Shown piece by piece: positions 20,171-29,200 of a DNA stretch of 29,200 nt. Under the pieces are notes generated by a model, which worked only from the letters and a program-made list of their open reading frames with translations, made no database searches and was not told where the DNA came from. Each line of letters opens with the position of its first letter. Position 1 is the stretch's first letter. The stretch is from the NCBI GenBank assembly GCA_946803715.1, contig CAMPET010000012.1:422886-452085 (forward strand). Direction: 5' to 3'. A program made the translations under genes and the position numbers. Origin of the DNA: Beroe ovata (lineage: Eukaryota > Ctenophora > Nuda > Beroida > Beroidae).

Positions 20171-20190
20171 AACACGCGCGCGCGCGTGTT
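20171..20190. repeat. Perfect 20-bp palindrome AACAC(GC)5GTGTT-type
   Basis: AACACGCGCG is followed by its exact reverse complement. The alternating CG core can adopt Z-DNA or a cruciform. It lies between the convergent WW-domain gene and the KRQ-repeat gene, so it may simply mark the gene boundary. Confidence 0.85.
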
Positions 20191-20414
20191 GCACTGTTGC
20201 GCGCTAGAGGCAGTCTCATAATCATGCGCGTTTGTATTCCTTGCAATACATGGATAGTTGGTCCGTCGTTTTTTGAGAAAATTTTGACTAAGAAATAATG
20301 AAGCATATCACGAAGGAAATTTGAATTATCAAATACATCAGTAATATAGCATAGATTAACGCAAAACTTCACACATACAACTACAAAACTCCTTCTCCAT
20401 TTCTCTCCTCTTCT

Positions 20415-21647
20415 CTAATTCTCCCTTGCACTTTCCTCATCCCTAAACACCGTATATCCATAGGGACCAGCCCGCAATGGGACTGGTACCTCCTCGTCAT
20501 TAACCAGCATTACCACACTCAACTCCAGATTGGATCGTGGTATCTTGTAGAATGTGGTGTGCTGTCTCCGGTCTGGTGTGGTATATCCCTGTCTTAGGTT
20601 ACCAGGGGATACGATCACACGGATCAGGTTATTCTCGTCGCTTTCTTCTTTCTCTTTCTCGTCCAATAGTAGTCCGTCGATGTTAACGAATTTGGTTGGC
20701 TGACGTTTCAGGAATGAGGGATCCTCGACAGAGTTGAGAAATTGGGTGTACTGTCTTTTTGGGAGTGACAGGTCGTCTTCTGCATTAAAGAACTGTGTGT
20801 ACTGTCTTTTGGGAAGTGATAAATCATCTTCAGTTTTTAAGAATTGGGTATGCTGTCTTTTTGGTAGAAACAAGTCATCTTCAGCATTGGAAAACTGTGT
20901 GTACTGTCTTTTGGGGAGTGATAAGTCTTCTTCAGTATTGAAAAACTGTGTGTACTGTCTTTTAGGAAGTGATAAGTCTTCTTCAGTATTGAAGAATTGG
21001 GTGTACTGTCTTTTAGGCAGGAGAACTAGCTCAGGCTTTGAATCACGGAAAATGGTAAACTGTCTCTTTGGGATGAAAATAACCTGAATGAAGTCCTCAT
21101 TTTCTATCCCTTCTCCATCTCCCTCAGAAGCTTGGTCGCTATCGTCCTCTTCTAGTCCGAGATCTGTATCTTCCCGTTGACCTGACCCATTATTAACGTC
21201 CCCATCAGCACGCTCCGTCTCTACTCCCATATCCATCGCACCCTCCTCCCCGAGATCTGCCAATAGTTCACTCCCCTCTCCTTTGTTTGCAAGAATTTGT
21301 AGCTCCAAGAGCACCTCCTCCTCAGTTCCGAGCTGCAATTCCCCTGCTCTCATCTCACCAGGACCGGTTTCACGTGATGACTCATCACTATCATCATCAC
21401 TCTTGTCTCTGCTATTCTCCACGCCGAGAGTGTCTATAACTATTTCACCGCCACTTTCATTCACCCCGACTTCCGCATCACTGACACTTTTGTCTTGCTC
21501 CTGAACAGCCACAACGCCCACTACTTCATCTACATTGTCGGGCAGTAACAGTATCTTGTACACCCCCAAAACATTGTCACGTGCGACCGTACGAGATGAT
21601 ACGATTGACACCAAGGTTACGAGATAGACACAGAGTTGAAGCATCAT
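20415..21647 (-). CDS. Secreted repeat precursor with nine [K/R]RQxTxF units, prohormone-like
   Basis: Intronless, 410 aa. Residues 1-18 form a signal peptide (MMLQLCVYLVTLVSIVSS). Residues 19-190 are strongly acidic (runs of Asp/Glu/Ser/Gly). Residues 194-322 hold eight KRQ units, seven of which begin 17-18 residues apart; a ninth, RRQHTTF, is at 360-366. In all nine, Gln follows the dibasic pair, Thr is at +3 and Phe at +5. The typical unit is KRQYTQFFNTEEDLSLP, with spacer residues varying (Glu/Asp, Ser/Phe). Dibasic sites followed by Gln, in many similar copies with acidic spacers, are the layout of invertebrate neuropeptide precursors, and Gln would become pyroglutamate. No Gly amidation signal is present. 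After the repeats come beta-rich segments (NLIRVIVSP, LELSVVMLV). I know no named peptide family with this motif. A secreted structural repeat protein is the alternative. Confidence 0.82.
   Translation of the reverse strand: MMLQLCVYLVTLVSIVSSRTVARDNVLGVYKILLLPDNVDEVVGVVAVQEQDKSVSDAEVGVNESGGEIVIDTLGVENSRDKSDDDSDESSRETGPGEMRAGELQLGTEEEVLLELQILANKGEGSELLADLGEEGAMDMGVETERADGDVNNGSGQREDTDLGLEEDDSDQASEGDGEGIENEDFIQVIFIPKRQFTIFRDSKPELVLLPKRQYTQFFNTEEDLSLPKRQYTQFFNTEEDLSLPKRQYTQFSNAEDDLFLPKRQHTQFLKTEDDLSLPKRQYTQFFNAEDDLSLPKRQYTQFLNSVEDPSFLKRQPTKFVNIDGLLLDEKEKEESDENNLIRVIVSPGNLRQGYTTPDRRQHTTFYKIPRSNLELSVVMLVNDEEVPVPLRAGPYGYTVFRDEESAREN
20682..21068 (-). repeat. 51-bp coding tandem repeat
   Basis: DNA encoding the eight KRQ units. 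The period is 51 bp (17 codons), apart from one 54-bp unit at the start. Copies differ at many bases, but the KRQ-x-T-x-F codons are kept, which points to selection on the protein rather than recent slippage alone. Confidence 0.88.
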
Positions 21648-21680
21648 TGTGGAATATTGTGAGTCATGGACTGTCCCGAT

Positions 21681-21686
21681 CTTATA
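21681..21686 (-). promoter_or_regulatory. TATA-like box of the KRQ-repeat gene
   Basis: Minus strand reads CAATATAAGATCGGG, with TATAAG about 34 bases upstream of the start codon. If it is used, the 5' UTR would be only a few bases unless transcription starts differently. Confidence 0.35.
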
Positions 21687-21699
21687 TTGGGGATTTGCC

Positions 21700-22588
21700 G
21701 GAATGCAATCAATCGGTTGACATATGGTGTTTTGCTGTGTTGATAGTGGTTTGAGTTAGGTCATGCATGACATATGATGGTTAAGGGGAAATTTGATTGC
21801 TGTTTGTTGATTGAAGGGAAAGTAGTTTTGGTACTTACATGTGTTTCACTTCGCTATGGCATAATATTCATGCATTCATTGAGGAAAAAGAGAGTGCTCT
21901 TCCCTATATGACTCGAGTATCTAGAAAGACTGATCAAAATAAATTCGGTTTATCTCATCACAAATTCACGTCTTCCCAATTGTATTGTGTGACTTCGGCA
22001 ATTCTAACCTCAAAATGTTCAAATTTCAAGTTTCATCCCACGACCCACCCAGTTATTTCATTCACACCCCTTTCTTTGAAATACCTGAAACGTTGAGGGA
22101 AAGCTGAAATTATTTTGTTCATAATTAATGAAATAAAATATGATACAGATTGTGACGAGATAGCGAGGGTACACTTCAGTCATGGCGATGAATGTCAATT
22201 GCCAAAACAGTTTTAAGCATTGATGAGGTAGGCTGCGTTATTGGGTGACATCATCAAGTTAAACATACTAAACATAATATTTTTCTTAATACTAGCAGCA
22301 GTCATGAGCCTGTATCGTCGATTGATTGTCCGTTTTTGATCATGAAATACGGATTAATTCCACCTTCGATCAGTATTGTGATATGCACGTCACCAGCAAC
22401 AGCTGACTGAATGATCTGGAAGAATGTCGCTGTCCATACTGCAGTCTCACAGATCCGCCGACAGTCTGATTGTGCAGTCCTCAACAGCCAGCGAATTTCA
22501 GTTTCTGAGTCTCTTCCACATTTCATTCACAGTCTCATCTTCTGTCAGTCATTTGTACGGGTCATTTTCTTCTCTTCCCATCTTCCCA
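21700..22588. other. Spacer between repeat-precursor and GPCR genes
   Basis: No recognised gene. A 74-codon open frame on the minus strand (22526-22302) follows the GPCR stop but has no family likeness. An AATAAA on the plus strand near 22132 has no matching gene. Confidence 0.45.
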
Positions 22589-23632
22589 TCAGATTTCCGA
22601 AGCCATGGTCTTGAGATTCTTATCTTCCAGCATGGTATAATCGTCTTGCTCTGAGTACTTCCTGAAGAACACGCCCAGGACGTCCTTGCTCTTCTTCTCT
22701 ATCCTCTTCCTTATCCCGGTATTTCTCCAGCAGAGAATAACCGGGTTCAACATGGACGTCAGCACCGGCAGGAAGGTGAACATCAGTGCTCGGAGGTGCT
22801 TCAGATCGGAGATGGCCGCCACCAGTGCGAATATCAGGGAAATGAGGTAGGGCAGGTTGATGAGGAGGATTGTGACACACCCCTTTCTCCTCATCTCGTA
22901 TGTTTTCATCGCTATCTTATCATCCGGGTCTGGTTTTCCTTTGAAGAGCGATGTCACGCAGAGAATGGAGAAGAAGTTACCGATAAAGCACTGGATGAGG
23001 TTAAGGTAGAAGCATGTGTTGGATAGCGATGTCATGACTCTCTGCTCCACATTCCCCTCACTAGCCGTGTAGAAGTAGAACTTCCCGGTTATGGTTATGC
23101 CCGTCATTACGAGGGAGTAGAAGACGAATATAGCCAGGAAGATGTACTTGTTGATGTTGATGAACGGTGCCCTCAGCCGGAGATACCTTGCTAATGCGAG
23201 GAGAGTTGTGGCGGATTGGGAGATACAGCCCATGTTGCATGTCATGGCTTGTGCCAGCATGTATCCCCACGTTCGCTCTACGCTAGCTTGGATTTGGGGG
23301 TGAAATATCTGCTGAGCGTAGAATATCGGGGAGTACAAGTTGGTCAGGAAATCGCTGACAGCCAGGATCTTGAAGAGTAGGTCTACCAGGACCATACTTG
23401 AGCTTTCCTTGCAGAAGTGGAAGAAGACCACTGGGTTTAGAATGGTGGATATGAGGAATCCTAGGATCATGACAACCCCCGCAAAGTAGTTGGCAACAAG
23501 AGCCATGTTGGTGACCTGGTAGGTGTCAGTATAGTTGGTGTACCGGAGTGTGTCACATGGTGGGGTGTCACATGACACCGCCATGGTGTCATACAGTTCA
23601 TCAGTGTAGATGTGCTTCCAGTATATCAACAT
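22589..23632 (-). CDS. Rhodopsin-like (class A) orphan GPCR, intronless
   Basis: 347 aa with seven clear hydrophobic helices: about 46-70, 80-106, 123-148, 162-183, 203-229, 249-274 and 281-301. Class A marks: TM2 LAVSDFLTN (Asp94 is the conserved sodium-site Asp), TM3 end LALARYLRLRAP (the DRY motif is ARY), TM6 INLPY, and TM7 LNPVILCWR (NPxxY with the Tyr replaced by Leu). The N-terminus has an NYT glycosylation site at residue 33. Cys132 and Cys207 could form the TM3-ECL2 disulfide. A basic helix-8 region (RKRIEKKSK) follows. The first ATG was used; a second in-frame ATG lies 16 codons later. The ligand is not readable from sequence. A CCCGAATCAG acceptor-like site lies 4 bases upstream of the ATG, so a 5' UTR intron is possible. 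The next gene downstream on the same strand is the KRQ-repeat precursor. Confidence 0.86.
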   Translation of the reverse strand: MLIYWKHIYTDELYDTMAVSCDTPPCDTLRYTNYTDTYQVTNMALVANYFAGVVMILGFLISTILNPVVFFHFCKESSSMVLVDLLFKILAVSDFLTNLYSPIFYAQQIFHPQIQASVERTWGYMLAQAMTCNMGCISQSATTLLALARYLRLRAPFININKYIFLAIFVFYSLVMTGITITGKFYFYTASEGNVEQRVMTSLSNTCFYLNLIQCFIGNFFSILCVTSLFKGKPDPDDKIAMKTYEMRRKGCVTILLINLPYLISLIFALVAAISDLKHLRALMFTFLPVLTSMLNPVILCWRNTGIRKRIEKKSKDVLGVFFRKYSEQDDYTMLEDKNLKTMASEI

Positions 23633-23873
23633 GTTCCTGATTCGGGAAGATGGCAGGGTCAGTGAATGTGTGAGAGCATTTCCAATTCAAGTCCAATAAA
23701 TACTCAAAATCATGTTCAACGATTCAACCCGGTGCAAAATATGATGTATTAAGAATGAACTGCTCACGATGGTACCGGCTAGGCTAAATTCTATAAAATG
23801 AAACCCTATTGTAATTATATAGGCTCCCGAGCATTTACTACTTCACGTGGATGCAATCTCAACGCGAACGCTC

Positions 23874-23874
23874 N
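23874..23874. other. Assembly N
   Basis: A single N marks a join about 240 bp upstream of the GPCR start, so the GPCR promoter region may not be contiguous beyond it. Confidence 0.95.
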
Positions 23875-23926
23875 ATCCACTCTATTGCCACAATTATGAA
23901 GAAGATTCAGGTGGCCAAGAACAATG

Positions 23927-24024
23927 ACACCACACACATACACACATACACACACACACATACATACACACACACACATACACATACATACAGTATACAC
24001 ATACGCACACACACACACACACAC
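23927..24024. repeat. (CA)n/(CATA)n microsatellite
   Basis: An interrupted CA run with CATA variants and a short ACATACAGTATACACATACG insert. Confidence 0.95.
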
Positions 24025-25085
24025 CTACGTCCTACATTATGGAATCAAATGAACGTGAATCTGTGAAAGTTATGCGACCAGCGACATGCGTGTTTTATAT
24101 TAAAAGCAGCTTCGTCGAGGGTGATTAATTAAAAGAATCTCAGGGCTTCGCACGGGTGTAGTTTACAGTTGCATGGGAGTCGTATCGTATGGTGCGGCAG
24201 TGTAAGAACTCACTAAAATTACTCCTGTCAATCGGTAAAGCTGCGTTGTAAGTTTTCCCGATCGCGACCGGAGTGGGTTTCATAGCCCATATCATACGAA
24301 AGATAGTGATGATATGAGAAACAGCTGTCCGAAATCACTCAGGGTCCTGAGAGCTGTCTCTAATTCAGGGAAACTTTCAGGTTTGAAATAATTGAGATTC
24401 GAGCGATGGTAATTTTGCACAATAGAATGAATATCAGAGTGCTATACCATTGTCTACTATCTTTGAGGGATAGACCATTCCCAAAACATGCGCGTTGCAT
24501 GATGCATCTATATTCGAAATAAGGAAGAGAAAAGATATCAGAAGAGTGGTAGGTTAATACTGATTGGCCAGGCTAATATTGATAGGCCAATGTTCGGCTC
24601 CTCAAGATCTCTGATGGTACAAGAACAATTGGCCATGAAAATATTATCTTTTTGTGAAGTTTAAGAAATGGTAAAATGGTTTTCCCCATCGTGTAACGAG
24701 CTGAATAAACTCGCCCAAATGTCTTCAGAGTGAAGCAGTGTGGCTACACAAACCTACTCTATAGTGCGCACAACCTAACTTATGTGGATTGCAGACAACT
24801 GAATAAATATGAGCATTGTGTAGAGGGTAAAGGGATATATTATGTAAACGTTCTTTTCCAAAGAAAGTGGACAGTAGAAATCAGTAGGCCAGTAAACATT
24901 TCTGTCCTTACAAAGTGCATAGTGAATTTCTCTTGTAGCCTATGAAATTAGTTGGGTGTTTCCACCGATAGCAAATGAAGTGACGTGAATATAAGCTGTG
25001 TTTAGCTGCGGCTGAGTAATATGATGACGGCATATCTCATGCAGAGTTTTTGTGGGTGGGTGGGAGGGTGTGTGTGTACTTAGAA
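24025..25085. other. No recognisable gene
   Basis: Both strands were read. A 71-codon open frame (24730-24945) with several Cys follows an acceptor-like CTTCAG but lacks an ATG and resembles nothing I know. At 24551-24590 two near copies of TTAATACTGATTGGCCA lie in tandem, forming an ATTGGCC...GGCCAAT inverted pair. Confidence 0.5.
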
Positions 25086-28000
25086 GTCACATGTCGAACC
25101 TCAGGTAAGGTCCTCAGTGAAGCGAGTTCGGGCCGAAATTCGATCGGGAATCGATTCAGCGTCCAAAAATACATAGGAATCGATGGTATTTGCATGAAAA
25201 TGCAACAAAAATTTTTCCTCGAATTTCTGATCAGAGTATCGATAGAAAATGAAGTGAATGACTCCACACTTTTATACGTCATTTTTGAAGGTCTCTAATG
25301 AAGTCTTAACCGGCGCTTACGACACTAATTTTCCACCAAATCATCTCTCCTACTATCACACTACAAGTATCAACTCTTTTGACGATCATGCTCAGTTCAT
25401 ACTTGCCGTGAAACCACGCCCAAGTGACGATTTCTCTCCCTTGGGAAGCAAACACTACAAAAACGTGAAAATCAATGGGACGCACAAATAGGCCAAAAAC
25501 ATTTTTGCACGTGACATACTGAAAAATAGTGTTTCTGGCCTATTTTTTGACGTAGAATTCGAATCTGAATTAGAGAGCTAGCTGATTGGGAAATTGGGGA
25601 AAATTCTAATTTCTTCTCGGTCATGAGGTTCTGAGTCACATGATATACAGCTCCTCAGGGAAGCAAGATAGGGCGGAGATTCGATCGAGAATCGATTCAG
25701 CGTCCAAAAATACATAGGAATCCATGGTATTTGCTTGCATGTGGGACAAAAAGTTTTCCTCGAAATTCTGATCAGAGTATCGATAGAAAATGAAGTGAAT
25801 GACTCCACACTTTTATACGTCACTTTTGAAGGTCTCTTATGAAGTCTTAACCGGCGCTTACGACACCAAATTTTCCACCAAATCATCTCTCCTACTATCA
25901 CACGACAAGTATCAAGTCTTTTGACGATCATGCTCAGTTTATACTTGCCGTGAAACCACGCCCAAATGACGATTTCTCTCCCCTGGGAAGCAAACAGTAC
26001 AAAAACGCGAAAATCAATGGGACACACAAATAGGCCAAAATCAGTTCTGCACGTGACATACTGAAAAATAGTGTTTCTGGCCTATTTTTTGACGTAGAAT
26101 TCGAATCTGAAAGAATTAGAGAGCTAGCTGATTGGGAAATTGGGGAAAATTCTAATTTCTTCTCGATCATGACGTTCTGAGTCACATGATGAACAGCTCC
26201 TCAGGGAAGCAAGATAGGACCGAAATTCGATCGGGAATCGATTCAGCGTCCAAAAATACATAGGAATCCATGGTATTGACTTGCATGAGGGACAAAAAGT
26301 TTTCCTCGAATTTCTGACCAGAGTATCGATAAAAATGAAGTGAATGACTCCACACTTTTATACGTCATTTTTGAAGGTCTCTAATGAAGTCTTAACCGGC
26401 GCTTACGACACCAATTTTCCACCAAATCATCTCTCCTACTATCACACAACAAGTATCAACTCTTTTGACGATCATGCTCGGTTCATACTTGCCGTGAAAC
26501 CACGCCCAAATGACGATTTCTCTCCCCTGGGAAGCAAACACTACAAAGACGTGAAAATCAATGGGACGCACAAATAGGCCAAAATCATTTTTGCACGTGA
26601 CATACTGAATAATAGTGTTTCTGGCCTATTTTTTGACGTAGAATTCGAATCTGAAAGAACTAGAGAGCTAGCTGATTGGGAAATTGGGGAAAATTCTAAT
26701 TTCTTCTCGATCATGACGTTCTGAGTCACATGATGAACAGCTCCTCAGGGAAGCAAGATAGGACCGAAATTCGATCGGGAATCGATTCAGCGTCCAAAAA
26801 TACATAGGAATCCATGGTATTGACTTGCATGAGGGACAAAAAGTTTTCCTCGAATTTCTGACCAGAGTATCGATAAAAATGAAGTGAATGACTCCACACT
26901 TTTATACGTCATTTTTGAAGGTCTCTAATGAAGTCTTAACCGGCGCTTACGACACCAATTTTCCACCAAATCATCTCTCCTACTATCACAAAACAAGTAT
27001 CAAGTCTTTTGACGATCATGCTCGGTTCATATTTGCCGTGAAACCACGCCCAAATGACGATTTCTCTCCCCTGGGAAGCAAACACTACAAAGACGTGAAA
27101 ATCAATGGGACGCACAAATAGGCCAAAATCATTTTTGCACGTGACATACTGAATAATAGTGTTTCTGGCCTATTTTTTGACGTAGAATTCGAATCTGAAA
27201 GAACTAGAGAGCTAGCTGATTGGGAAATTGGGGAAAATTCTAATTTCTTCTCGATCATGACGTTCTGAGTCACATGATGAACAGCTCCTCAGGGAAGCAA
27301 GATAGGACCGAAATTCGATCGGGAATCGATTCAGCGTCCAAAAATACATAGGAATCCATGGTATTGACTTGCATGAGGGACAAAAAGTTTTCCTCGAATT
27401 TCTGACCAGAGTATCGATAAAAATGAAGTGAATGACTCCACACTTTTATACGTCATTTTTGAAGGTCTCTAATGAAGTCTTAACCGGCGCTTACGACACC
27501 AATTTTCCACCAAATCATCTCTCCTACTATCACAAAACAAGTATCAAGTCTTTTGACGATCATGCTCGGTTCATATTTGCCGTGAAACCACGCCCAAATG
27601 ACGATTTCTCTCCCCTGGGAAGCAAACACTACAAAGACGTGAAAATCAATGGGACGCACAAATAGGCCAAAATCATTTTTGCACGTGACATACTGAATAA
27701 TAGTGTTTCTGGCCTATTTTTTGACGTAGAATTCGAATCTGAAAGAGCTAGAGAGCTAGCTGATTGGGAAATTGGGGAAAATTCTAATTTCTTCTCGATC
27801 ATGACGTTCTGAGTCACATGATGAACAGCTCCTCAGGGAAGCAAGATAGGACCGAAATTCGATCGGGAATCGATTCAGCGTCCAAAAATACATAGGAATC
27901 CATGGTATTGACTTGCATGAGGGACAAAAAGTTTTCCTCGAATTTCTGACCAGAGTATCGATAAAAATGAAGTGAATGACTCCACACTTTTATACGTCAT

Positions 28001-28385
28001 TTTTGAAGGTCTCTAATGAAGTCTTAACCGGCGCTTACGACACCAATTTTCCACCAAATCATCTCTCCTACTATCACAAAACAAGTATCAAGTCTTTTGA
28101 CGATCATGCTCGGTTCATATTTGCCGTGAAACCACGCCCAAATGACGATTTCTCTCCCCTGGGAAGCAAACACTACAAAGACGTGAAAATCAATGGGACG
28201 CACAAATAGGCCAAAATCATTTTTGCACGTGACATACTGAATAATAGTGTTTCTGGCCTATTTTTTGACGTAGAATTCGAATCTGAAAGAGCTAGAGAGC
28301 TAGCTGATTGGGAAATTGGGGAAAATTCTAATTTCTTCTCGATCATGACGTTCTGAGTCACATGATGAACAGCTCCTCAGGGAAG
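25086..28385. repeat. Tandem array of six ~544-bp units
   Basis: Units start at GTCACATG: 25086, 25635, 26181, 26725, 27269, 27813, with a 29-bp start of a seventh at 28357. Spacing is 549, 546, then exactly 544 four times. Copies 1 and 2 are diverged (substitutions and small indels); copies 3-6 are nearly identical and share variants stepwise (for example AACTAGAG in 3-4, GCTAGAG in 5-6). This is the pattern of recent unequal exchange at one end. Each unit carries a 77-codon open frame on plus and a 62-codon frame on minus. Differences between copies are mainly amino-acid changing and copy 2 is frameshifted, so they are probably not genes. The array stops at the N at 28386 and is probably longer in the genome. 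Confidence 0.93.
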
Positions 28386-28386
28386 N
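28386..28386. other. Assembly N at the end of the tandem array
   Basis: The seventh repeat unit is cut after 29 bases by a single N, and unrelated sequence follows. The right side may belong to another contig. Confidence 0.95.
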
Positions 28387-28624
28387 CCCTTGACACCACT
28401 CTGCCCTTGGCACCACTCTACCCCTTTCACCACTCTGCCCTTGACACCACTCTACCCTTGATACCACCCTTCCCTTGATACCAACCTTCCCTTGACACCA
28501 CTCTAACCTCGACACCACTCTAACCTCGACACCACTCTAACCTCGACACCACTCTACCCTTGACACCACTCCAACCTTGACACAACTATGACCTTGACAC
28601 AGCTCTACCCTTGACACCACTGCA
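28387..28624. repeat. 17-bp minisatellite
   Basis: About fourteen imperfect copies of CCCTTGACACCACTCTA. It runs up to the acceptor of the vigilin-like exon. Confidence 0.9.
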
Positions 28625-28636
28625 TACATTCCCCAG

Positions 28637-28726
28637 GGCAAGAACGATGACACGATCAAGGTTGAAGGAAGCAAGGAAGGAATCGAGAAAGCAATGTATA
28701 AGATGAAGCTCATCTCTGATGACCAG
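28637..28726 (+). CDS. Vigilin-like KH-domain exon (partial gene)
   Basis: A 90-base, phase 0-0 exon between ATTCCCCAG and GTAAAC encodes 30 aa: GKNDDTIKVEGSKEGIEK then AMYKMKLISDDQ. This is the second half of a KH domain of the vigilin/HDLBP type (the strand D-x-I-x-V-E-G followed by the helix KEGIEKA, then the linker to the next KH). Vigilin has many KH domains and binds RNA on ribosomes and at the ER. No other exon of this gene is visible on either side. Upstream it is cut by minisatellite and the assembly N; downstream exons would lie past the window. It is evidence for a partial gene only. Confidence 0.72.
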
Positions 28727-28745
28727 GTAAACTCCATGGTCCATG

Positions 28746-28829
28746 TTATACCACACTCTTTCCGTATTATACCACACTCTTTCCGTATTATACCACACTC
28801 TTTCCGTATTACTTCACACTTTTTTCCGT
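28746..28829 (+). repeat. 21-bp tandem repeat in the vigilin intron
   Basis: Three exact copies of a 21-bp unit (TTATACCACACTCTTTCCGT plus one base) and a fourth diverged copy. Confidence 0.92.
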
Positions 28830-29200
28830 CTTGAAACATAACACGGCACTCATCGTGAAATCGAATACTTCTACCCGAATGCGTGAGTGTCGTTGGAAAG
28901 CTCCATTCATCCTAAGTATTTCTACACGAAAGGTTGAATCTTACCCTACATACAGTATTACATCATCTCGCGAAATATGTGTGCGTGACCCAGTTGATTT
29001 TGGAAAGGTACCTCCATATGTCAGTGATTACGACGCTTTGTGTCACACCAGATTGCTGTACATATGATGTTTTGACAGACACAATACTGCTCTTTCATCA
29101 AATAAAAAGTAAAACTACTTGAATCCCTTATATAACAAAAGTTCAATGTTCATGCCTATTTATCTTGGACCTGTCCTAAATTTATCTCTTCATAATATGA
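28830..29200. other. No recognisable gene, probably intron of the vigilin-like gene
   Basis: No coding exon recognised. An AATAAA near 29101 could end a transcript, but no gene fits it. Confidence 0.4.

Noticed and set aside
20734-21087. 117-codon plus-strand frame with repeated CVYCLLGSDKSSS
   Set aside because: It is the antisense shadow of the KRQ repeat; the minus frame has the signal peptide and the conserved dibasic motif.
22302-22526. 74-codon minus-strand frame just after the GPCR as a second cistron
   Set aside because: No family likeness, and a frame of this length is expected by chance; nothing else supports it.
24730-24945. 71-codon Cys-containing frame as an exon
   Set aside because: No ATG, no clear donor and no recognisable domain.
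25258-28209. Repeated 77-codon plus-strand frame (MTPHFYTSFLKVSNEVL...) and 62-codon minus-strand frame in the 544-bp array as a gene family
   Set aside because: Differences between copies (T/K, N/K, Q/R, L/F, S/N, N/D) are almost all amino-acid changing, copy 2 is frameshifted, and there is no family likeness. The frames persist because the DNA copies are young.
25086-28624. CRISPR array
   Set aside because: The 544-bp units and 17-bp minisatellite have no repeat-spacer structure, and the window is an animal genome.

Overview
This is a gene-dense animal nuclear window. It contains spliced genes with short introns (mostly about 80-350 bp, GT...AG), AATAAA signals, CA/TG microsatellites, a satellite-like array and single-N joins between contigs. 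The protein set is metazoan: Cu/Zn superoxide dismutase, an F-box protein, dehydrodolichyl diphosphate synthase, a Requiem/DPF (BAF45) homologue, a rhodopsin-like GPCR and a vigilin-type KH exon. An oxalate/formate-antiporter-type MFS carrier is also present, a family absent from vertebrates. This points to an invertebrate with a compact genome (for example a sponge, placozoan, cnidarian or tunicate). I cannot fix the phylum from the sequence alone.

Layout. 1-4013: no recognisable gene; microsatellite, a 73-base G run and a CG-rich stretch at 3100-3590 upstream of SOD1. 4014-6246: SOD1 (+, five exons) converges on an FBXO31-like F-box gene (-). 7466-17537: a run of plus-strand genes: a tiny membrane protein, an MFS carrier (seven exons, 616 aa), DHDDS, a mitochondrial-looking protein with a possible degenerate nuclease fold, and a DPF homologue that ends after its first PHD finger. 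The one long intron of the MFS gene holds, on the opposite strand, a two-exon gene for a 65-aa secreted acidic/poly-arginine peptide. 19377-20079: a small WW-domain gene (+). 20415-23632 (-): a secreted precursor with nine [K/R]RQxTxF repeats, which looks like a prohormone, and 0.9 kb away an intronless orphan class A GPCR. 25086-28385: six copies of a ~544-bp tandem repeat, broken off at an N. 28387-29200: minisatellites around a single vigilin-like exon, possibly from a different contig.

Functional links. The housekeeping genes (SOD1, DHDDS, small mitochondrial-type proteins) share no single pathway. Two points suggest organised biology beyond housekeeping: the repeat precursor lying next to an orphan receptor, and the tight same-strand spacing of DHDDS and the following gene, where a poly(A) signal lies 15 bases from a splice-acceptor-like site just before the next ATG. 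The most novel candidates are the KRQxTxF precursor and the nested poly-Arg secreted peptide. All exon structures were worked out by eye from splice consensus, phase and family similarity; none has been tested against transcripts or databases.
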